Notes under the pieces: generated by a model
The model's input: the letters and a program-made list of their open reading frames with translations, nothing else
Database searches by the model: none
What the model was told of the DNA's origin: nothing
Shown: positions 18,330 to 27,593 of the stretch, one piece after another
Position numbering within the stretch: the stretch's first letter is position 1
Layout of the letters: the number at the start of each line of letters is the position of its first letter
Program-made: the position numbers and the translations under genes
Source of the DNA: Thalassospira sp.
GTDB taxonomy: Bacteria > Pseudomonadota > Alphaproteobacteria > Rhodospirillales > Thalassospiraceae
Length of the DNA: 45,856 nt
Assembly (NCBI RefSeq): GCF_002709775.1
Contig: NZ_PAQR01000017.1
Location: forward strand, 1 to 45,856
Direction of reading: 5' to 3'

Positions 18330-20264
18330 ATGATTTCAATTAAAAACCTTCGTCTCTCTGGTGCTGCCTTGCCGATCATGATGATGCTCACAGGCTGCCA
18401 AACGCTTGGGGAAACGGGATTTTCTGCCTCGAACCCGGTATCGGATGCGCAAGGGGAAACATTTGAAGTTTCGGCAATGCGCAACACCAGTGTCATTCAT
18501 GAACTGGTCAACGCCACCATCGGGAAATTGAAATCAAACGAATTTGATGAAGCGTCGCGGCTTGTGAATGTGGCGCTCAAGATGGATATCACCAATTCGG
18601 ATCTGCAGTTCCTCAATGGCTTTGTCTATCACGTGATGGGCAAGTCCGGAGATGCATCCAAATTCGAGCTGGCGGAACAGGGCTACAAACAGGCTCTTCA
18701 GTTTGATCCGGGTAATCTGGTTGCCCAGTATCAGCTCGGCCATCTTTATATGGATCAGCGCCGCTATGGGCTGGCACAGCTTGAATTCGCCGCTGTTGCC
18801 CAGCATTACGGCGATGACGCCCATGTGCTTTATAATCTGGCGGCAGCATCCTATTACGCCCATGATCCGGAAACCGCCGAAGGGGCGCTTAAGCGCCTGA
18901 TCGACATTGCGCCGGAAAAGGCGACGGACCCCAACGTGGTCAAGGCGATGACGGTCAGTCTGGCGGCGATGAATGATGCGGCAGCGCGTGACTATCTTGA
19001 TAGTTATCGGGCTTCTGTCGATGACCCCTACAAGGTCAGAATGCTTGAGCGGCGTGTCTCTGGCTGGGACAGTTTTTATGATACTGACGCCCAGGTTCTC
19101 CTGGCGCAGTTTCAGAGCTCCGATCCTTATGCGATCCAGTCCCAGTCCTCCCAGCCGTCTTACGGAAGTTCCGGTTCGGCCTATGGTGGGTCGGCTTACG
19201 GCGGATCAGCCTATGGTGGGGCGACATCACAGTTGCCGACGGTTGATGTTGGTGCGACTGGCGGATCGTTTAGCGACACATCCATGGTGGTGGTCGATGT
19301 AGTCCTGATCGGGACACAGGAAGACGTGCGTAATTCGCGCGGGGTCAATTTGCTGAATGGATTGCAACTGCAATTTGGTGATCCGCTTTCGGGGACGCCG
19401 GGCTATTCGATTGGGTCGAACCGGGTCAAGGACTATCTGGATAATGGTTATGAGCAGAGCACCCAAACCATCACGCGCTTGATTTCCATTCCGGCGGTGA
19501 CCTATTCGCTGAATATCGCGAACTCTGCGGATGCCGACAATCAGGTGCTGGCAAAGCCAAGCCTTGTCGCGCAGACCGGTCAGACATCCGAATTCTTTTC
19601 GGGTACGGAAATTCTGGCTGCGGCGGTTTCCGGTGGCAATGGTGACAGTGTCTCGGTGCAAAAGGAAGTCGGCGTCAAACTGGCGATCACGCCCGAAATC
19701 TTGCCTGACGATATGCTGCGTTTGCATGTCGTGGCAGAGCGTACCTTTTTGACCGACCCGTCAAACTCGGTTGTCTTTGAATTCCGTCTCGACACCACCA
19801 AGACCAACGTCAATTCGACGGTGACCATGCGGTTTGACGAAACGCTTATTCTGGGGGGCCTAAGCGAACGTGAAACATCGAAGTCCGTCGATGGTGTGCC
19901 GTTGCTGATGGATATTCCCGGGCTTAACATGCTGTTTTCGCAGCGGACCGAACGTGAGTTCGAGCGATCTGTTCTGATCCTGCTAACACCGCGTCGCCCG
20001 CAATTTGCCCGCCAATCCGAAGAAAGCCGGGAAGCTGTGCTTGAGCAGCTTTCTCCGCTTGAACAGGATCTTGAACGCCTTCATCGCCGTCACAAGGACT
20101 GGTTTACTCCGCGTCCGGCCTTTAACGAGATCCTCGATAAAATCCAGGGTCAGGAATTCTTCGAAGAGTTCCGTTCTGGCGACGTCGATCTTGTGTCCTG
20201 GCACGAAGATGAAACCGTTCAAGACAACATCGCCATGGTTCAGTCCCGCATCTTGATGCAGTGA
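18330..20264 (+). CDS. Secretin lipoprotein with N-terminal TPR region
   Basis: A 644-aa outer-membrane channel protein. The signal ends in lipobox MLTGC, so Cys23 is the lipidated residue. TPR-like helical repeats occupy about 55-200 (for example GYKQALQFDPGNLVAQYQLGHLY), followed by a Gly/Ser/Tyr linker of three SAYGG units at 282-296. The C-terminal secretin domain (about 320-560) is clear: AKPSLVAQTGQTSEFFSGTEI, VGVKLAITPEILPDDMLRL and ETLILGGLSERE, then VPLLMDIPGLNMLF and SVLILLTPRR. Classical N0/N1 ring domains are not apparent; the TPR part stands in their place. The last 80 residues are helical and charged, perhaps a pilotin-like contact. I use ATG 18330; the TTG at 18306 would disturb the signal peptide. 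No secretion ATPase or platform gene is near. Confidence 0.92.
   Translation: MISIKNLRLSGAALPIMMMLTGCQTLGETGFSASNPVSDAQGETFEVSAMRNTSVIHELVNATIGKLKSNEFDEASRLVNVALKMDITNSDLQFLNGFVYHVMGKSGDASKFELAEQGYKQALQFDPGNLVAQYQLGHLYMDQRRYGLAQLEFAAVAQHYGDDAHVLYNLAAASYYAHDPETAEGALKRLIDIAPEKATDPNVVKAMTVSLAAMNDAAARDYLDSYRASVDDPYKVRMLERRVSGWDSFYDTDAQVLLAQFQSSDPYAIQSQSSQPSYGSSGSAYGGSAYGGSAYGGATSQLPTVDVGATGGSFSDTSMVVVDVVLIGTQEDVRNSRGVNLLNGLQLQFGDPLSGTPGYSIGSNRVKDYLDNGYEQSTQTITRLISIPAVTYSLNIANSADADNQVLAKPSLVAQTGQTSEFFSGTEILAAAVSGGNGDSVSVQKEVGVKLAITPEILPDDMLRLHVVAERTFLTDPSNSVVFEFRLDTTKTNVNSTVTMRFDETLILGGLSERETSKSVDGVPLLMDIPGLNMLFSQRTEREFERSVLILLTPRRPQFARQSEESREAVLEQLSPLEQDLERLHRRHKDWFTPRPAFNEILDKIQGQEFFEEFRSGDVDLVSWHEDETVQDNIAMVQSRILMQ
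19176..19220 (+). repeat. Three tandem 15-bp units encoding SAYGG
   Basis: Three in-frame copies of a 15-bp unit close to TCGGCCTATGGTGGG within the secretin gene, encoding SAYGG-SAYGG-SAYGG. The copies differ mainly at third positions. They form a flexible linker between the TPR region and the secretin barrel; copy number could vary between strains. Confidence 0.85.
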
Positions 20265-20287
20265 AACGGTCTTAGCTGGAAGGAACA

Positions 20288-22816
20288 TTGCGTTTGAAAA
20301 AGCTGATGCTTGCCCTGATCGGGCTTGCCACGTTCGCGATCAATCTCGGCGTGACAGATACGCTGCCGCTTGCGGCTCAGGAAACATCAACGGCCCCGGC
20401 CGCCCCGTGGACGGCCCTTTCGGGATCGGTTGCTGATCTCGCCATGAATGCAGATGGTCAGGCCTATGCGGTCGGTCGTGATGGAACGGTCTGGCGGTGG
20501 GATCTTGTTGAAATTCGCTGGCGACCGATGTCGGGAAAAATGCAGCGCATCACTGCGGCCGAAGGCAATCGGCCATGGGCGGTTTCTGGCGGCGGGACTG
20601 TGTTTCGCTATAACGGTCTGTGGTGGGAAAACCGCGCAGAAGACGTTGTCGATGTCGCGGCCGATACCCTTGGCAATGTCTATATAGCCAAAAGTGATGG
20701 CACGATTTTCAAATGGTACGATCTGCGTAGTGAATGGCGACCGGTTTCGGGCAGGGCGGTGCGCCTTTCCCTTGATTATGACGGGATGCTTTGGGCCATT
20801 GCGCCTGATGGCACGGTACAATCCTTTGATGGTGAAAACTGGCAGGCATGGAGTGGCCGCGCGCGCGATATTGCCGCCGGTGGCACCGGGCAGGTCGGGA
20901 TCGCCACCCCAGAAGGTGACATTCGTCTGCTAAATGACAGCCAGAAAGTCTGGAGCAAACTTGCCGGGATCAATGACGTGGTCAGCCTTGTGATCGCGCC
21001 GGACAGTGCCGTCTGGGCCGTTCAGGGTGATGGCGATCTTTATACCAACAAGCCTGTTTCATCGACAGGCGACCAAACCCAAACCCAAAACCAGCAGGCC
21101 AGATCGGCGAATGCCCGTTCGATCACGGCCGAGGGGATTGCGGTAGATACCCCATCCGCCCCGGTACAGTCCGCGCAATCAATTGTTGCTCCGACCGTTG
21201 CGCCGCAAACCGCGGTGGTTGAAGACAGCAGGCCGAGCGAAGACCGCGGGAGTGTGGTCGATCAGGCATCCATCACGGCCAATGATCCGGTCACGTTCTT
21301 TGACACCAACAAATCGGCTGACCGCATTGCGATTGGCAAGGATGGCAGCATCTTTGCCCTTGATGTAGATGGCAATGTGCTGCGTTGGTCCAATAGTCGC
21401 CGCGATTTCGAAAGTTTCCCGGGCTCGCTTGTGCGGATTGCAGTGAGTCCCGAAGGTGTGCCGTGGGGGATTTCCAATCTGGGCCGGGTGTTTTTCAATA
21501 CCGGTGTCGAATGGGAACAGGTGCGTGATGCAACTGCCTCAAACATCGCGATCGGATCAGACGGGACCGTTGTGATTTCTGATGCGTCCGGGACGCTGTT
21601 TGAATTTGATGAAAGCAGCAAACGGTTTAACCGGATACAGGGTTCGGGGATTGATGTGGCCGTATCGCCCGATGGTGTTGTTTGGGTGATCAATGCTGAC
21701 GGGTTTGTTCAGCGTTGCGATGACTTTCCCTGCAAGCTTTTGCCGCAAAAGGCGCGCGATATTTCCATCGGTCCCGATGGCCGGGTCTGGATTGTGTCCG
21801 AGCAGGGCCGTTTGATGCGTCTGGCAGAAGACGGGGCAACGTTCGAGGTGGTAACCACTCTGGGGCAGGAACCGCGTGATGTGGCCAGTGGCCCGAATGG
21901 TCTGCCGTGGTTTGTTGCGATCAACGGCAGCGTTTATGCGTCATCCTATTTCGAGCGGGATGAAAGTGCAGATCGCATGATCGCTGCGCGCAGCAGCGGC
22001 GATACGGTCGGTAGCGGCGCCAGCGAAAGTCCGGTTTCAGACAGCCCGTCTGCGATTACCTTTTCCAAGAATATGCGCTTTGACACGCTTGATAACGGCG
22101 ATATTGCAACCGGCGAAGCCTGGATCGAGGCAGGCAATGACGAGCTTGTCTATGTCTATAGTCTTCAGGATCGAAAATTCACCACCTATGACGAGCGTCG
22201 CCGGACCTTTGTCTCAAAGTCGACCCAACTGGGGGCGAATTCCTATGAGATTGACGGGTTTGTCGTCGACTCAGAAGGGGGCATCTGGGCTGACGTCAAT
22301 GAGACGGGGCAAACGACCGTGGTCGGGCTGTTTCGCGATTTCGATGGATCTTTGCGCGAATATGATGATCCGTGCAACACGATCGAGGATCTCGGCATTG
22401 CACCAGATGACACGCTATATGTCGTGTGCAGCTTTACCAGCGGCAATAACCGGCTTTATCGCAAGCCGTCCAATTCCCTGACCTTCCGCCAAATTCAGAC
22501 GGATGTGAATATCAGCAAGGTTGCCGTTGGTCGCGCACAGGATATCTGGATCATTGATAGCAACGATAACGTGCGTCAGTGGGATGGCCGGAACTTTGTC
22601 CTGCGTCCGCGCAGCGGTCAGGAAGCGCAGGCGATTAGTGTCGGTGCCGATGGTTCGGTCTATATCCGCATCAATAACGATCTGGCGAAATGGAACAGCG
22701 CCAATCAGAGTTTTGACACCGTCAACAATATCGACATCAGCCACCTGACCGTCGATCACACCGGTCGACCGTGGATTACCTATGATACGACGCCGGAGGT
22801 CAAACGCGCACGCTAA
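20288..22816 (+). CDS. Exported multi-propeller tectonin-like repeat protein
   Basis: An 842-aa protein composed almost entirely of short beta-propeller repeats. The signal peptide covers about residues 1-30 (cleavage near LAAQ). Units of about 35-40 residues recur with D-x-A/I-x-G-x-D-G-x-(V/I)-(Y/W)-x-(V/L) and a G-T-(V/I)-(F/W/Q) step, typical of tectonin/TECPR blades. They group into a first set (about 35-260), a Gln/Ala/Pro-rich linker (about 260-330), a second set (330-560), a Ser-rich break and a third set (590-835). The final unit resembles the propeller of the first gene in the locus. Known tectonins bind sugars or lipopolysaccharide, so a surface-binding role is plausible. It starts at TTG 20288 or 20294, behind GGAAGGA, 23 bp after the secretin stop: clearly one operon with it. 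Confidence 0.88.
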   Translation: MRLKKLMLALIGLATFAINLGVTDTLPLAAQETSTAPAAPWTALSGSVADLAMNADGQAYAVGRDGTVWRWDLVEIRWRPMSGKMQRITAAEGNRPWAVSGGGTVFRYNGLWWENRAEDVVDVAADTLGNVYIAKSDGTIFKWYDLRSEWRPVSGRAVRLSLDYDGMLWAIAPDGTVQSFDGENWQAWSGRARDIAAGGTGQVGIATPEGDIRLLNDSQKVWSKLAGINDVVSLVIAPDSAVWAVQGDGDLYTNKPVSSTGDQTQTQNQQARSANARSITAEGIAVDTPSAPVQSAQSIVAPTVAPQTAVVEDSRPSEDRGSVVDQASITANDPVTFFDTNKSADRIAIGKDGSIFALDVDGNVLRWSNSRRDFESFPGSLVRIAVSPEGVPWGISNLGRVFFNTGVEWEQVRDATASNIAIGSDGTVVISDASGTLFEFDESSKRFNRIQGSGIDVAVSPDGVVWVINADGFVQRCDDFPCKLLPQKARDISIGPDGRVWIVSEQGRLMRLAEDGATFEVVTTLGQEPRDVASGPNGLPWFVAINGSVYASSYFERDESADRMIAARSSGDTVGSGASESPVSDSPSAITFSKNMRFDTLDNGDIATGEAWIEAGNDELVYVYSLQDRKFTTYDERRRTFVSKSTQLGANSYEIDGFVVDSEGGIWADVNETGQTTVVGLFRDFDGSLREYDDPCNTIEDLGIAPDDTLYVVCSFTSGNNRLYRKPSNSLTFRQIQTDVNISKVAVGRAQDIWIIDSNDNVRQWDGRNFVLRPRSGQEAQAISVGADGSVYIRINNDLAKWNSANQSFDTVNNIDISHLTVDHTGRPWITYDTTPEVKRAR

Positions 22817-22920
22817 TAGGGGCAGCCTCAGCCAAACCGATTGAGTACCCCATTACATGCAATCGGCAAAGCTTCTCGCGTCCATGCCCCTACCCGGGGA
22901 TTTCGCAGTCTTCGGGTAAC

Positions 22921-22954
22921 AGAAAACCCGGCAGGTGATCCTGCCGGGTTTTCT
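22921..22954. terminator. Bidirectional terminator between the tectonin locus and cysNC
   Basis: A 15-bp perfect stem (AGAAAACCCGGCAGG, loop TGAT, and its complement) with A/T-rich ends on both sides. It closes the propeller-gene transcript on the plus strand and the cysDNC transcript on the minus strand. Confidence 0.93.
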
Positions 22955-22976
22955 TGAATGTCAGTTTGATGCCGGG

Positions 22977-24896
22977 TCAGATTTCCGGGAACCAGGTCCC
23001 CAGAACACCGAACTCTTCAAGCTTGGAGACGATGATCTCGGCGGCTTCTTCGGCACTCTGATCGGCGGTGCTGACCACGATCTCGGCATTTTCCGGCCGC
23101 TCATAGGGGCTGTCGATCCCGGTGAAGTTGGCGATCTCGCCGGCACGGGCCTTTTTATAAAGCCCCTTCACATCGCGCTGCTCGCAAACCTCAAGCGGGG
23201 TGTCGATGAAGACTTCGATGAATTCACCTTCCTCGACAAGGCTGCGCGCCAGTTGACGTTCGCTTTTGAACGGCGAGATGAAGGAGACCAGCGTGATTAC
23301 GCCGGCATCAACAAACAGCTTGGCCGTTTCACCCACACGGCGGATGTTTTCCACACGGTCGGCATCGGTAAAGCCAAGATCCTTGTTCAGGCCATGACGC
23401 ACATTGTCGCCATCAAGGGTGTAGGTGTGCTTGCCAAGGGCATGGAGCTTTTTCTCAACCAGGTTGGCAACGGTCGATTTGCCCGCACCCGACAGGCCGG
23501 TGAACCACAGAATGGCCGATTTCTGGCCTTTCTGATAGGCACGCGCCCCCTTGTTGATGTCCATTTCCTGCCATTTGATGTTGGTCGCACGGCGCAGGGA
23601 ATGGTTGACCATGCCCGCCCCAACGGTTGCGTTGGTAAAGCGGTCAATGATGATGAAGCGGCCCGAATGACGGTTTTTGTCATAAGGATCGAATGCAAGC
23701 GCCTTGTCAGCCGAAATGTTGGCAATGCCGACTTCATTGAGTTCAAGCGTCTTGCCGGCCACATGTTCAAGCGTGTTGACATTGACCTTGTATTTTAGCG
23801 CGCTGATCTGCGCGTTGGCGATCTGTGCGCCCATCTTGATCAGATAGGGGCGACCGGGCAGAAGATGATCTTCATGCATCCAGATGATGCGGGCTTCGAA
23901 CTGATCGGCGAAGTCCGGCTTTGCTTTTGCTTCGGCCAGAACGTCGCCACGCGAAATGTCGATTTCATCTTCAAGGGTCAGTGTGATCGCCTGACCGGCA
24001 ATCGCTTCGTCAAGATTACCATCAAAGGTGACGATCTCCTTGACCTTGCTGGTCTGACCCGATGCGGTCACGACGATCTCGTCACCCGGTTTGATGCGGC
24101 CAGACGAAATCGTGCCGGAAAAGCCACGGAAATCAAGGTTCGGGCGGTTGACCCACTGCACCGGAAGACGGAACGGCTTTTCAATCGCGTCCTGTTCGAC
24201 CTGCACATCTTCAAGATGGGCCAGAAGCGTCGGGCCGGAATACCAGGGCGTATTGGCACTCGGCTCAATCATGTTATCGCCACGAAGTGCCGAAAGCGGG
24301 ATCGCGGTGATCGAGCTATAGTTCAGCTGCTTGGCGAATTCATTGTACTCGGCAACGATCTGATCGAATTTTGACTGGTCATAGTCGATCAGGTCCATCT
24401 TGTTGACCGCCAGCACCACATGCTTGATCCCCAGAAGCGACGTGATGAAGCTGTGACGGCGGGTCTGGGTCAAAATGCCCTTACGTGCGTCAATCAGGAT
24501 GACGGCTACATCGGCGGTCGAGGCGCCGGTTGCCATGTTGCGCGTGTATTGTTCGTGACCTGGCGTGTCGGCGACGATGAATTTGCGCTTGTCGGTCGAG
24601 AAGAAGCGATAGGCAACATCAATGGTGATGCCCTGTTCGCGTTCAGCCTGCAGACCATCGAGCAGCAAGGCGAAATCAATCTCGCCGCCCTGGGTGCCGA
24701 CTTTGCGGCTGTCTGATTCAAGGGCAGCCAGCTGATCTTCAAAGATCAGTTTGGAATCCCAAAGCAGACGGCCGATCAGGGTCGATTTACCATCATCCAC
24801 GCTGCCACACGTAATGAAACGCAGAAGGCTTTTTTCTTCCTGGGCCTTGAGGTAGCCCAAGATATCATCAGCAATCAGGTCGGATTTATGTGACAT
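22977..24896 (-). CDS. cysN: Bifunctional sulfate adenylyltransferase GTPase subunit / APS kinase CysNC
   Basis: Two enzymes of sulfate activation in one 639-aa chain. Residues 1-440 are CysN, the GTPase that drives APS formation by CysD: P-loop GSVDDGKST at 31-39, [12 protein letters not shown] in G3 and NKMDLI in G4, followed by EF-Tu-like beta-barrel domains. Residues 459-639 are CysC, APS kinase, which makes PAPS: Walker [10 protein letters not shown] at 467-475, and the family's FISPF motif with Ser541 in the position of the phosphorylated serine. Both halves look intact. The ATG overlaps the cysD stop by one base, so the two are translationally coupled. The fused NC form is common in alpha- and gammaproteobacteria. 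Confidence 0.97.
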   Translation of the reverse strand: MSHKSDLIADDILGYLKAQEEKSLLRFITCGSVDDGKSTLIGRLLWDSKLIFEDQLAALESDSRKVGTQGGEIDFALLLDGLQAEREQGITIDVAYRFFSTDKRKFIVADTPGHEQYTRNMATGASTADVAVILIDARKGILTQTRRHSFITSLLGIKHVVLAVNKMDLIDYDQSKFDQIVAEYNEFAKQLNYSSITAIPLSALRGDNMIEPSANTPWYSGPTLLAHLEDVQVEQDAIEKPFRLPVQWVNRPNLDFRGFSGTISSGRIKPGDEIVVTASGQTSKVKEIVTFDGNLDEAIAGQAITLTLEDEIDISRGDVLAEAKAKPDFADQFEARIIWMHEDHLLPGRPYLIKMGAQIANAQISALKYKVNVNTLEHVAGKTLELNEVGIANISADKALAFDPYDKNRHSGRFIIIDRFTNATVGAGMVNHSLRRATNIKWQEMDINKGARAYQKGQKSAILWFTGLSGAGKSTVANLVEKKLHALGKHTYTLDGDNVRHGLNKDLGFTDADRVENIRRVGETAKLFVDAGVITLVSFISPFKSERQLARSLVEEGEFIEVFIDTPLEVCEQRDVKGLYKKARAGEIANFTGIDSPYERPENAEIVVSTADQSAEEAAEIIVSKLEEFGVLGTWFPEI

Positions 24897-25801
24897 CAGA
24901 AATAACCTTCCTGCTTCTTCTTCTCCATCGACCCGGCCTGGTCGTGGTCAATCATGCGGCCCTGACGTTCGCTTGAACGGGTCAGAAGCATTTCCTGGAT
25001 AATGTCGGGAAGGGTGGCCGCCTCGGACTCAACAGCCCCGGTCAGCGGATAGCAGCCAAGGGTTCTGAACCGCACCGATTTCATTTCAGGTGTTTCACCC
25101 GGATTAAGCGGCATGCGGTCATCATCGACCATAATCAGCATGCCGTCACGTTCGACCACCGGACGTTTGGCGGAATAATAAAGCGGCACAATCGGGATCT
25201 GCTCAAGATAGATGTATTGCCAGATATCAAGCTCGGTCCAGTTGGAGATCGGGAAAGCACGGATGCTTTCACCCTTGTTGATCCGGGCGTTATAGATATC
25301 CCACAATTCCGGACGCTGGTTTTTCGGATCCCAGCGATGGGTCTCGGTCCGGAAGGAAAATACACGTTCCTTGGCACGCGCCTTTTCCTCGTCACGACGC
25401 GCACCGCCAAAGGCTGCATCGAACTTGTATTTGTTCAGCGCCTGTTTCAGCGATTCCGTCTTCATGACATCGGTATGCAAGCTTGAGCCATGGGTGAACG
25501 GACCAATGCCCTGCTCAACGCCGTCCTGATTGATATGAACAATCAGGTCAAAGCCGTATTCAGCGGCCATCCGGTCGCGAAACTCGATCATTTCGCGGAA
25601 TTTCCAGGTGGTATCGACATGCATCAACGGGAAGGGCGGCGGGGCCGGATAAAAGGCCTTGCGCGCCAGATGCAGCAGAACCGATGAATCCTTGCCGATG
25701 GAATAAAGCATCACCGGCCGTTCAAAGGATGCCGCCACCTCGCGGATGATGTGGATACTCTCTGCCTCAAGCTGGCGGAGATGGGTCAGATTAGGCTGCA
25801 T
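24896..25801 (-). CDS. cysD: Sulfate adenylyltransferase subunit 2 CysD
   Basis: Catalytic subunit of ATP sulfurylase: forms adenosine 5'-phosphosulfate from ATP and sulfate with CysN. The 301-aa length matches the family. The PP-loop is [17 protein letters not shown] (about 35-51), and [16 protein letters not shown] (about 135-150) is the family motif near the nucleotide site. The C-terminal [23 protein letters not shown] is characteristic of CysD. An AGGAAAGAG ribosome site precedes the ATG. It is first gene of the cysD-cysNC operon. Three copies of a palindromic AACAC-N8-GTGTT motif lie upstream, the nearest at 22-39 bp before the start, so the operon is probably under control of a dedicated regulator. 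Confidence 0.97.
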   Translation of the reverse strand: MQPNLTHLRQLEAESIHIIREVAASFERPVMLYSIGKDSSVLLHLARKAFYPAPPPFPLMHVDTTWKFREMIEFRDRMAAEYGFDLIVHINQDGVEQGIGPFTHGSSLHTDVMKTESLKQALNKYKFDAAFGGARRDEEKARAKERVFSFRTETHRWDPKNQRPELWDIYNARINKGESIRAFPISNWTELDIWQYIYLEQIPIVPLYYSAKRPVVERDGMLIMVDDDRMPLNPGETPEMKSVRFRTLGCYPLTGAVESEAATLPDIIQEMLLTRSSERQGRMIDHDQAGSMEKKKQEGYF

Positions 25802-25822
25802 TCTCTTTCCTGACGGTAAATC

Positions 25823-25840
25823 AACACAAAATATTGTGTT
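25823..25840. promoter_or_regulatory. Operator-like palindrome 1 of cysD, AACAC-N8-GTGTT
   Basis: AACAC-AAAATATT-GTGTT, extended to a 7-bp inverted repeat AACACAA/TTGTGTT. It ends 22 bp from the cysD ATG, where binding would block transcription start or early elongation. Confidence 0.6.
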
Positions 25841-25911
25841 TATAAAAGTATTTCACTTGGCTTTGATGGGTAATACGGAATGTCCCGCAACGCAAGTGTG
25901 ATTTCAATTTT

Positions 25912-25929
25912 TACACAAAATTTTGTAGT
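25912..25929. promoter_or_regulatory. Operator-like palindrome 2 of cysD, degenerate copy
   Basis: TACAC-AAAATTTT-GTAGT, with the same 5-8-5 layout but mismatches in the outer positions. The centre ACAAAATTTTGT (25915-25926) is a perfect 12-bp palindrome by itself. Confidence 0.45.
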
Positions 25930-25941
25930 CGAATAATTATC

Positions 25942-25959
25942 AACACTCTTTGCTGTGTT
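25942..25959. promoter_or_regulatory. Operator-like palindrome 3 of cysD, AACAC-N8-GTGTT
   Basis: AACAC-TCTTTGCT-GTGTT: identical half-sites and spacing to palindrome 1, and 30 bp (about three helical turns) from palindrome 2. The spacer differs, so the conserved half-sites are likely the recognised part. Confidence 0.55.
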
Positions 25960-26143
25960 TAATTTGAAATGTGCGACAGGGCAAGCATATTTGCGCCCAA
26001 GGACTCTGTCCGCGCAGGGGGTATATGAAAGTCACTACCCAAAGTTGCGCGGCAGCCATGCAACATTGCGCCTTTTAGAGGCAGTGTAATCAACGCAGGG
26101 TGGCGTCAGACTTTTTGCACTGATTTCAAAAGGATGCTTCGCG

Positions 26144-27340
26144 GTGCGATTTGATATCCGAAAGCCTGCCAGTCTGTTCTTCACGTCCATGTTTGCCGCA
26201 AGGCTTGCCGATCAGTTTCTTTTGTTCGTCGTGCCGCTGGTGGTTTATCAAACCACCCAAAGTGTCTCGCTTTCCGGTTTGGCTTATGCGGCCGAAACAC
26301 TGCCGCGTGTTCTGTTTTATCCCGTGTGCGGAGTTCTTTCAGATCGTTATTCGCCGCTTCGGTTAATGCAGCTTAGTCAGATCGGGCGTGCGGTTGTTTG
26401 CGTGCTCGGCCTGATCGGTTTTACATTGTTTGACGGGCTTGGCTGGGTTGTCGGTATTTCGGCGATTTGCGGTCTTTTGACCACGCAGGGCTTCATGGCG
26501 CGCGAAGTGTTGTTGCCGCAGATATTTGCCAATGCCCGGTTTGAGAAAATCCAGTCGGTTTCACAAAGCGTCAATCAGGCGAGTATCGTTCTCGGCCCGC
26601 TTTTGGCCGCGAGCCTGTTTGCGATCAGCAATTGGCAGACGGTTGTGGTTGTTGCGGCGATCCTGTTTGGCATTGCCGAGCTTTCCATGATGGTATGGCG
26701 TCACTTCAATCAGACACCAATCACGGCAACGGATGAAAACCCGTCCTGGGTTGCGCCGTTTAAAACAGCGTTTTCGCATCTGATCCATCTGCCGGGACTG
26801 AAACGTGTGATCGCGCTGACCGCCAGCGTGAACCTTGTGTTTGGCATCACGCTTGCGACGTCGGCCGCGATGGTCACCGGGCTTCATGGCCAAAGTGAGG
26901 AGCATTACGCCTTGCTGCAGACCGTCGGTGCGGCATTCACCATTGTGGTTCTGATGCTGGTCGGGGCGAGCCGCCTTTCGGTGGGGCGTATCGGTCTCAT
27001 ATCATTTGCCGGGGTTTTCCTTGGCGGTGTTTTGACGGCAATCGGCCCCGATTACTGGCTTTATATGGTCGGCTTTGCCGTGGTGCTGGGATTTGACGGG
27101 ATGTTTAACATCTATATCCGTACCATCCGGCAAAAGATCATCCCGGCACGGGATTACGGCAAAACAACCGGTGTGATTATTCTCTTTAACAATATGACCC
27201 AGCCAATCGCGGGGCTTCTTGTCGGGCTCACTGGCAGTCTGGCGCAAACCAGCTGGCTTATTCTTGTGCTCAGCCTTGTCATGCTGGTTTCGGGCCTTGT
27301 TTTGTCATTGCCGCGCTTCAATGTGCGCGCCGCTGAGTAG
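26144..27340 (+). CDS. MFS transporter, EntS/MFS_3-like exporter
   Basis: A 398-aa inner-membrane major facilitator with about 12 hydrophobic segments. FFTSMFAARLADQFLLFVVPLVVY starts TM1, and CGVLSDRYSPLRLM (about 62-75) is the conserved MFS loop between TM2 and TM3 (G-x-x-x-D-R-x). The arrangement resembles the MFS_3/enterobactin-exporter group, often exporters of siderophores or drugs. The start is GTG 26144 with AAGGA about 10 nt upstream; the nearby ATG at 26134 is out of frame. It is divergent from cysD, which does not by itself indicate a sulfur role. The substrate is unknown. Confidence 0.88.
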   Translation: MRFDIRKPASLFFTSMFAARLADQFLLFVVPLVVYQTTQSVSLSGLAYAAETLPRVLFYPVCGVLSDRYSPLRLMQLSQIGRAVVCVLGLIGFTLFDGLGWVVGISAICGLLTTQGFMAREVLLPQIFANARFEKIQSVSQSVNQASIVLGPLLAASLFAISNWQTVVVVAAILFGIAELSMMVWRHFNQTPITATDENPSWVAPFKTAFSHLIHLPGLKRVIALTASVNLVFGITLATSAAMVTGLHGQSEEHYALLQTVGAAFTIVVLMLVGASRLSVGRIGLISFAGVFLGGVLTAIGPDYWLYMVGFAVVLGFDGMFNIYIRTIRQKIIPARDYGKTTGVIILFNNMTQPIAGLLVGLTGSLAQTSWLILVLSLVMLVSGLVLSLPRFNVRAAE

Positions 27341-27375
27341 CATAAACACCAGATCTTAAAAAAATTGCGTATCGC

Positions 27376-27408
27376 AACAGCGGTGGAAGCTTTTCTTCTG
27401 CCGCTGTT
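27376..27408 (+). terminator. Hairpin after the MFS gene, possible terminator
   Basis: AACAGCGG (27376-27383) pairs with CCGCTGTT (27401-27408), and an inner GAAG/CTTC pair extends the stem. There is no T-run, so it may be a Rho-aided end or only an RNA-stabilising stem. Confidence 0.35.
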
Positions 27409-27593
27409 CTGCCATGCGCAAACATCAGTGGTTGCTACTTTTGGCTTTATTTCGCATTCCGGAATTATGCTTGATTGGCGAATTTTGGGTAATTTTATTT
27501 CAAATTTGATGTTGGTATTGAAAAGAACTTGATTTTAGGGGGCGGAGAGCCCCATTTAAAGGACATAAATGCTGACCTAATTGGAAGTTTGAA

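Larger units (their letters stand above)
25802..26143. other. 342-bp divergent region between cysD and the MFS gene
   Basis: No gene is seen. The half next to cysD is AT-rich and contains three related 18-bp palindromes, listed separately. The right half, toward the MFS gene, is GC-richer with no clear motif. Confidence 0.6.

Noticed and set aside
19176..19220. CRISPR-like short tandem repeat
   Set aside because: Three contiguous 15-bp units in frame inside the secretin gene encode SAYGG; there are no spacers.
22935..23798. 287-codon plus-strand frame over cysNC and the terminator
   Set aside because: It is antisense to the APS kinase domain and begins within a terminator stem; no family pattern.
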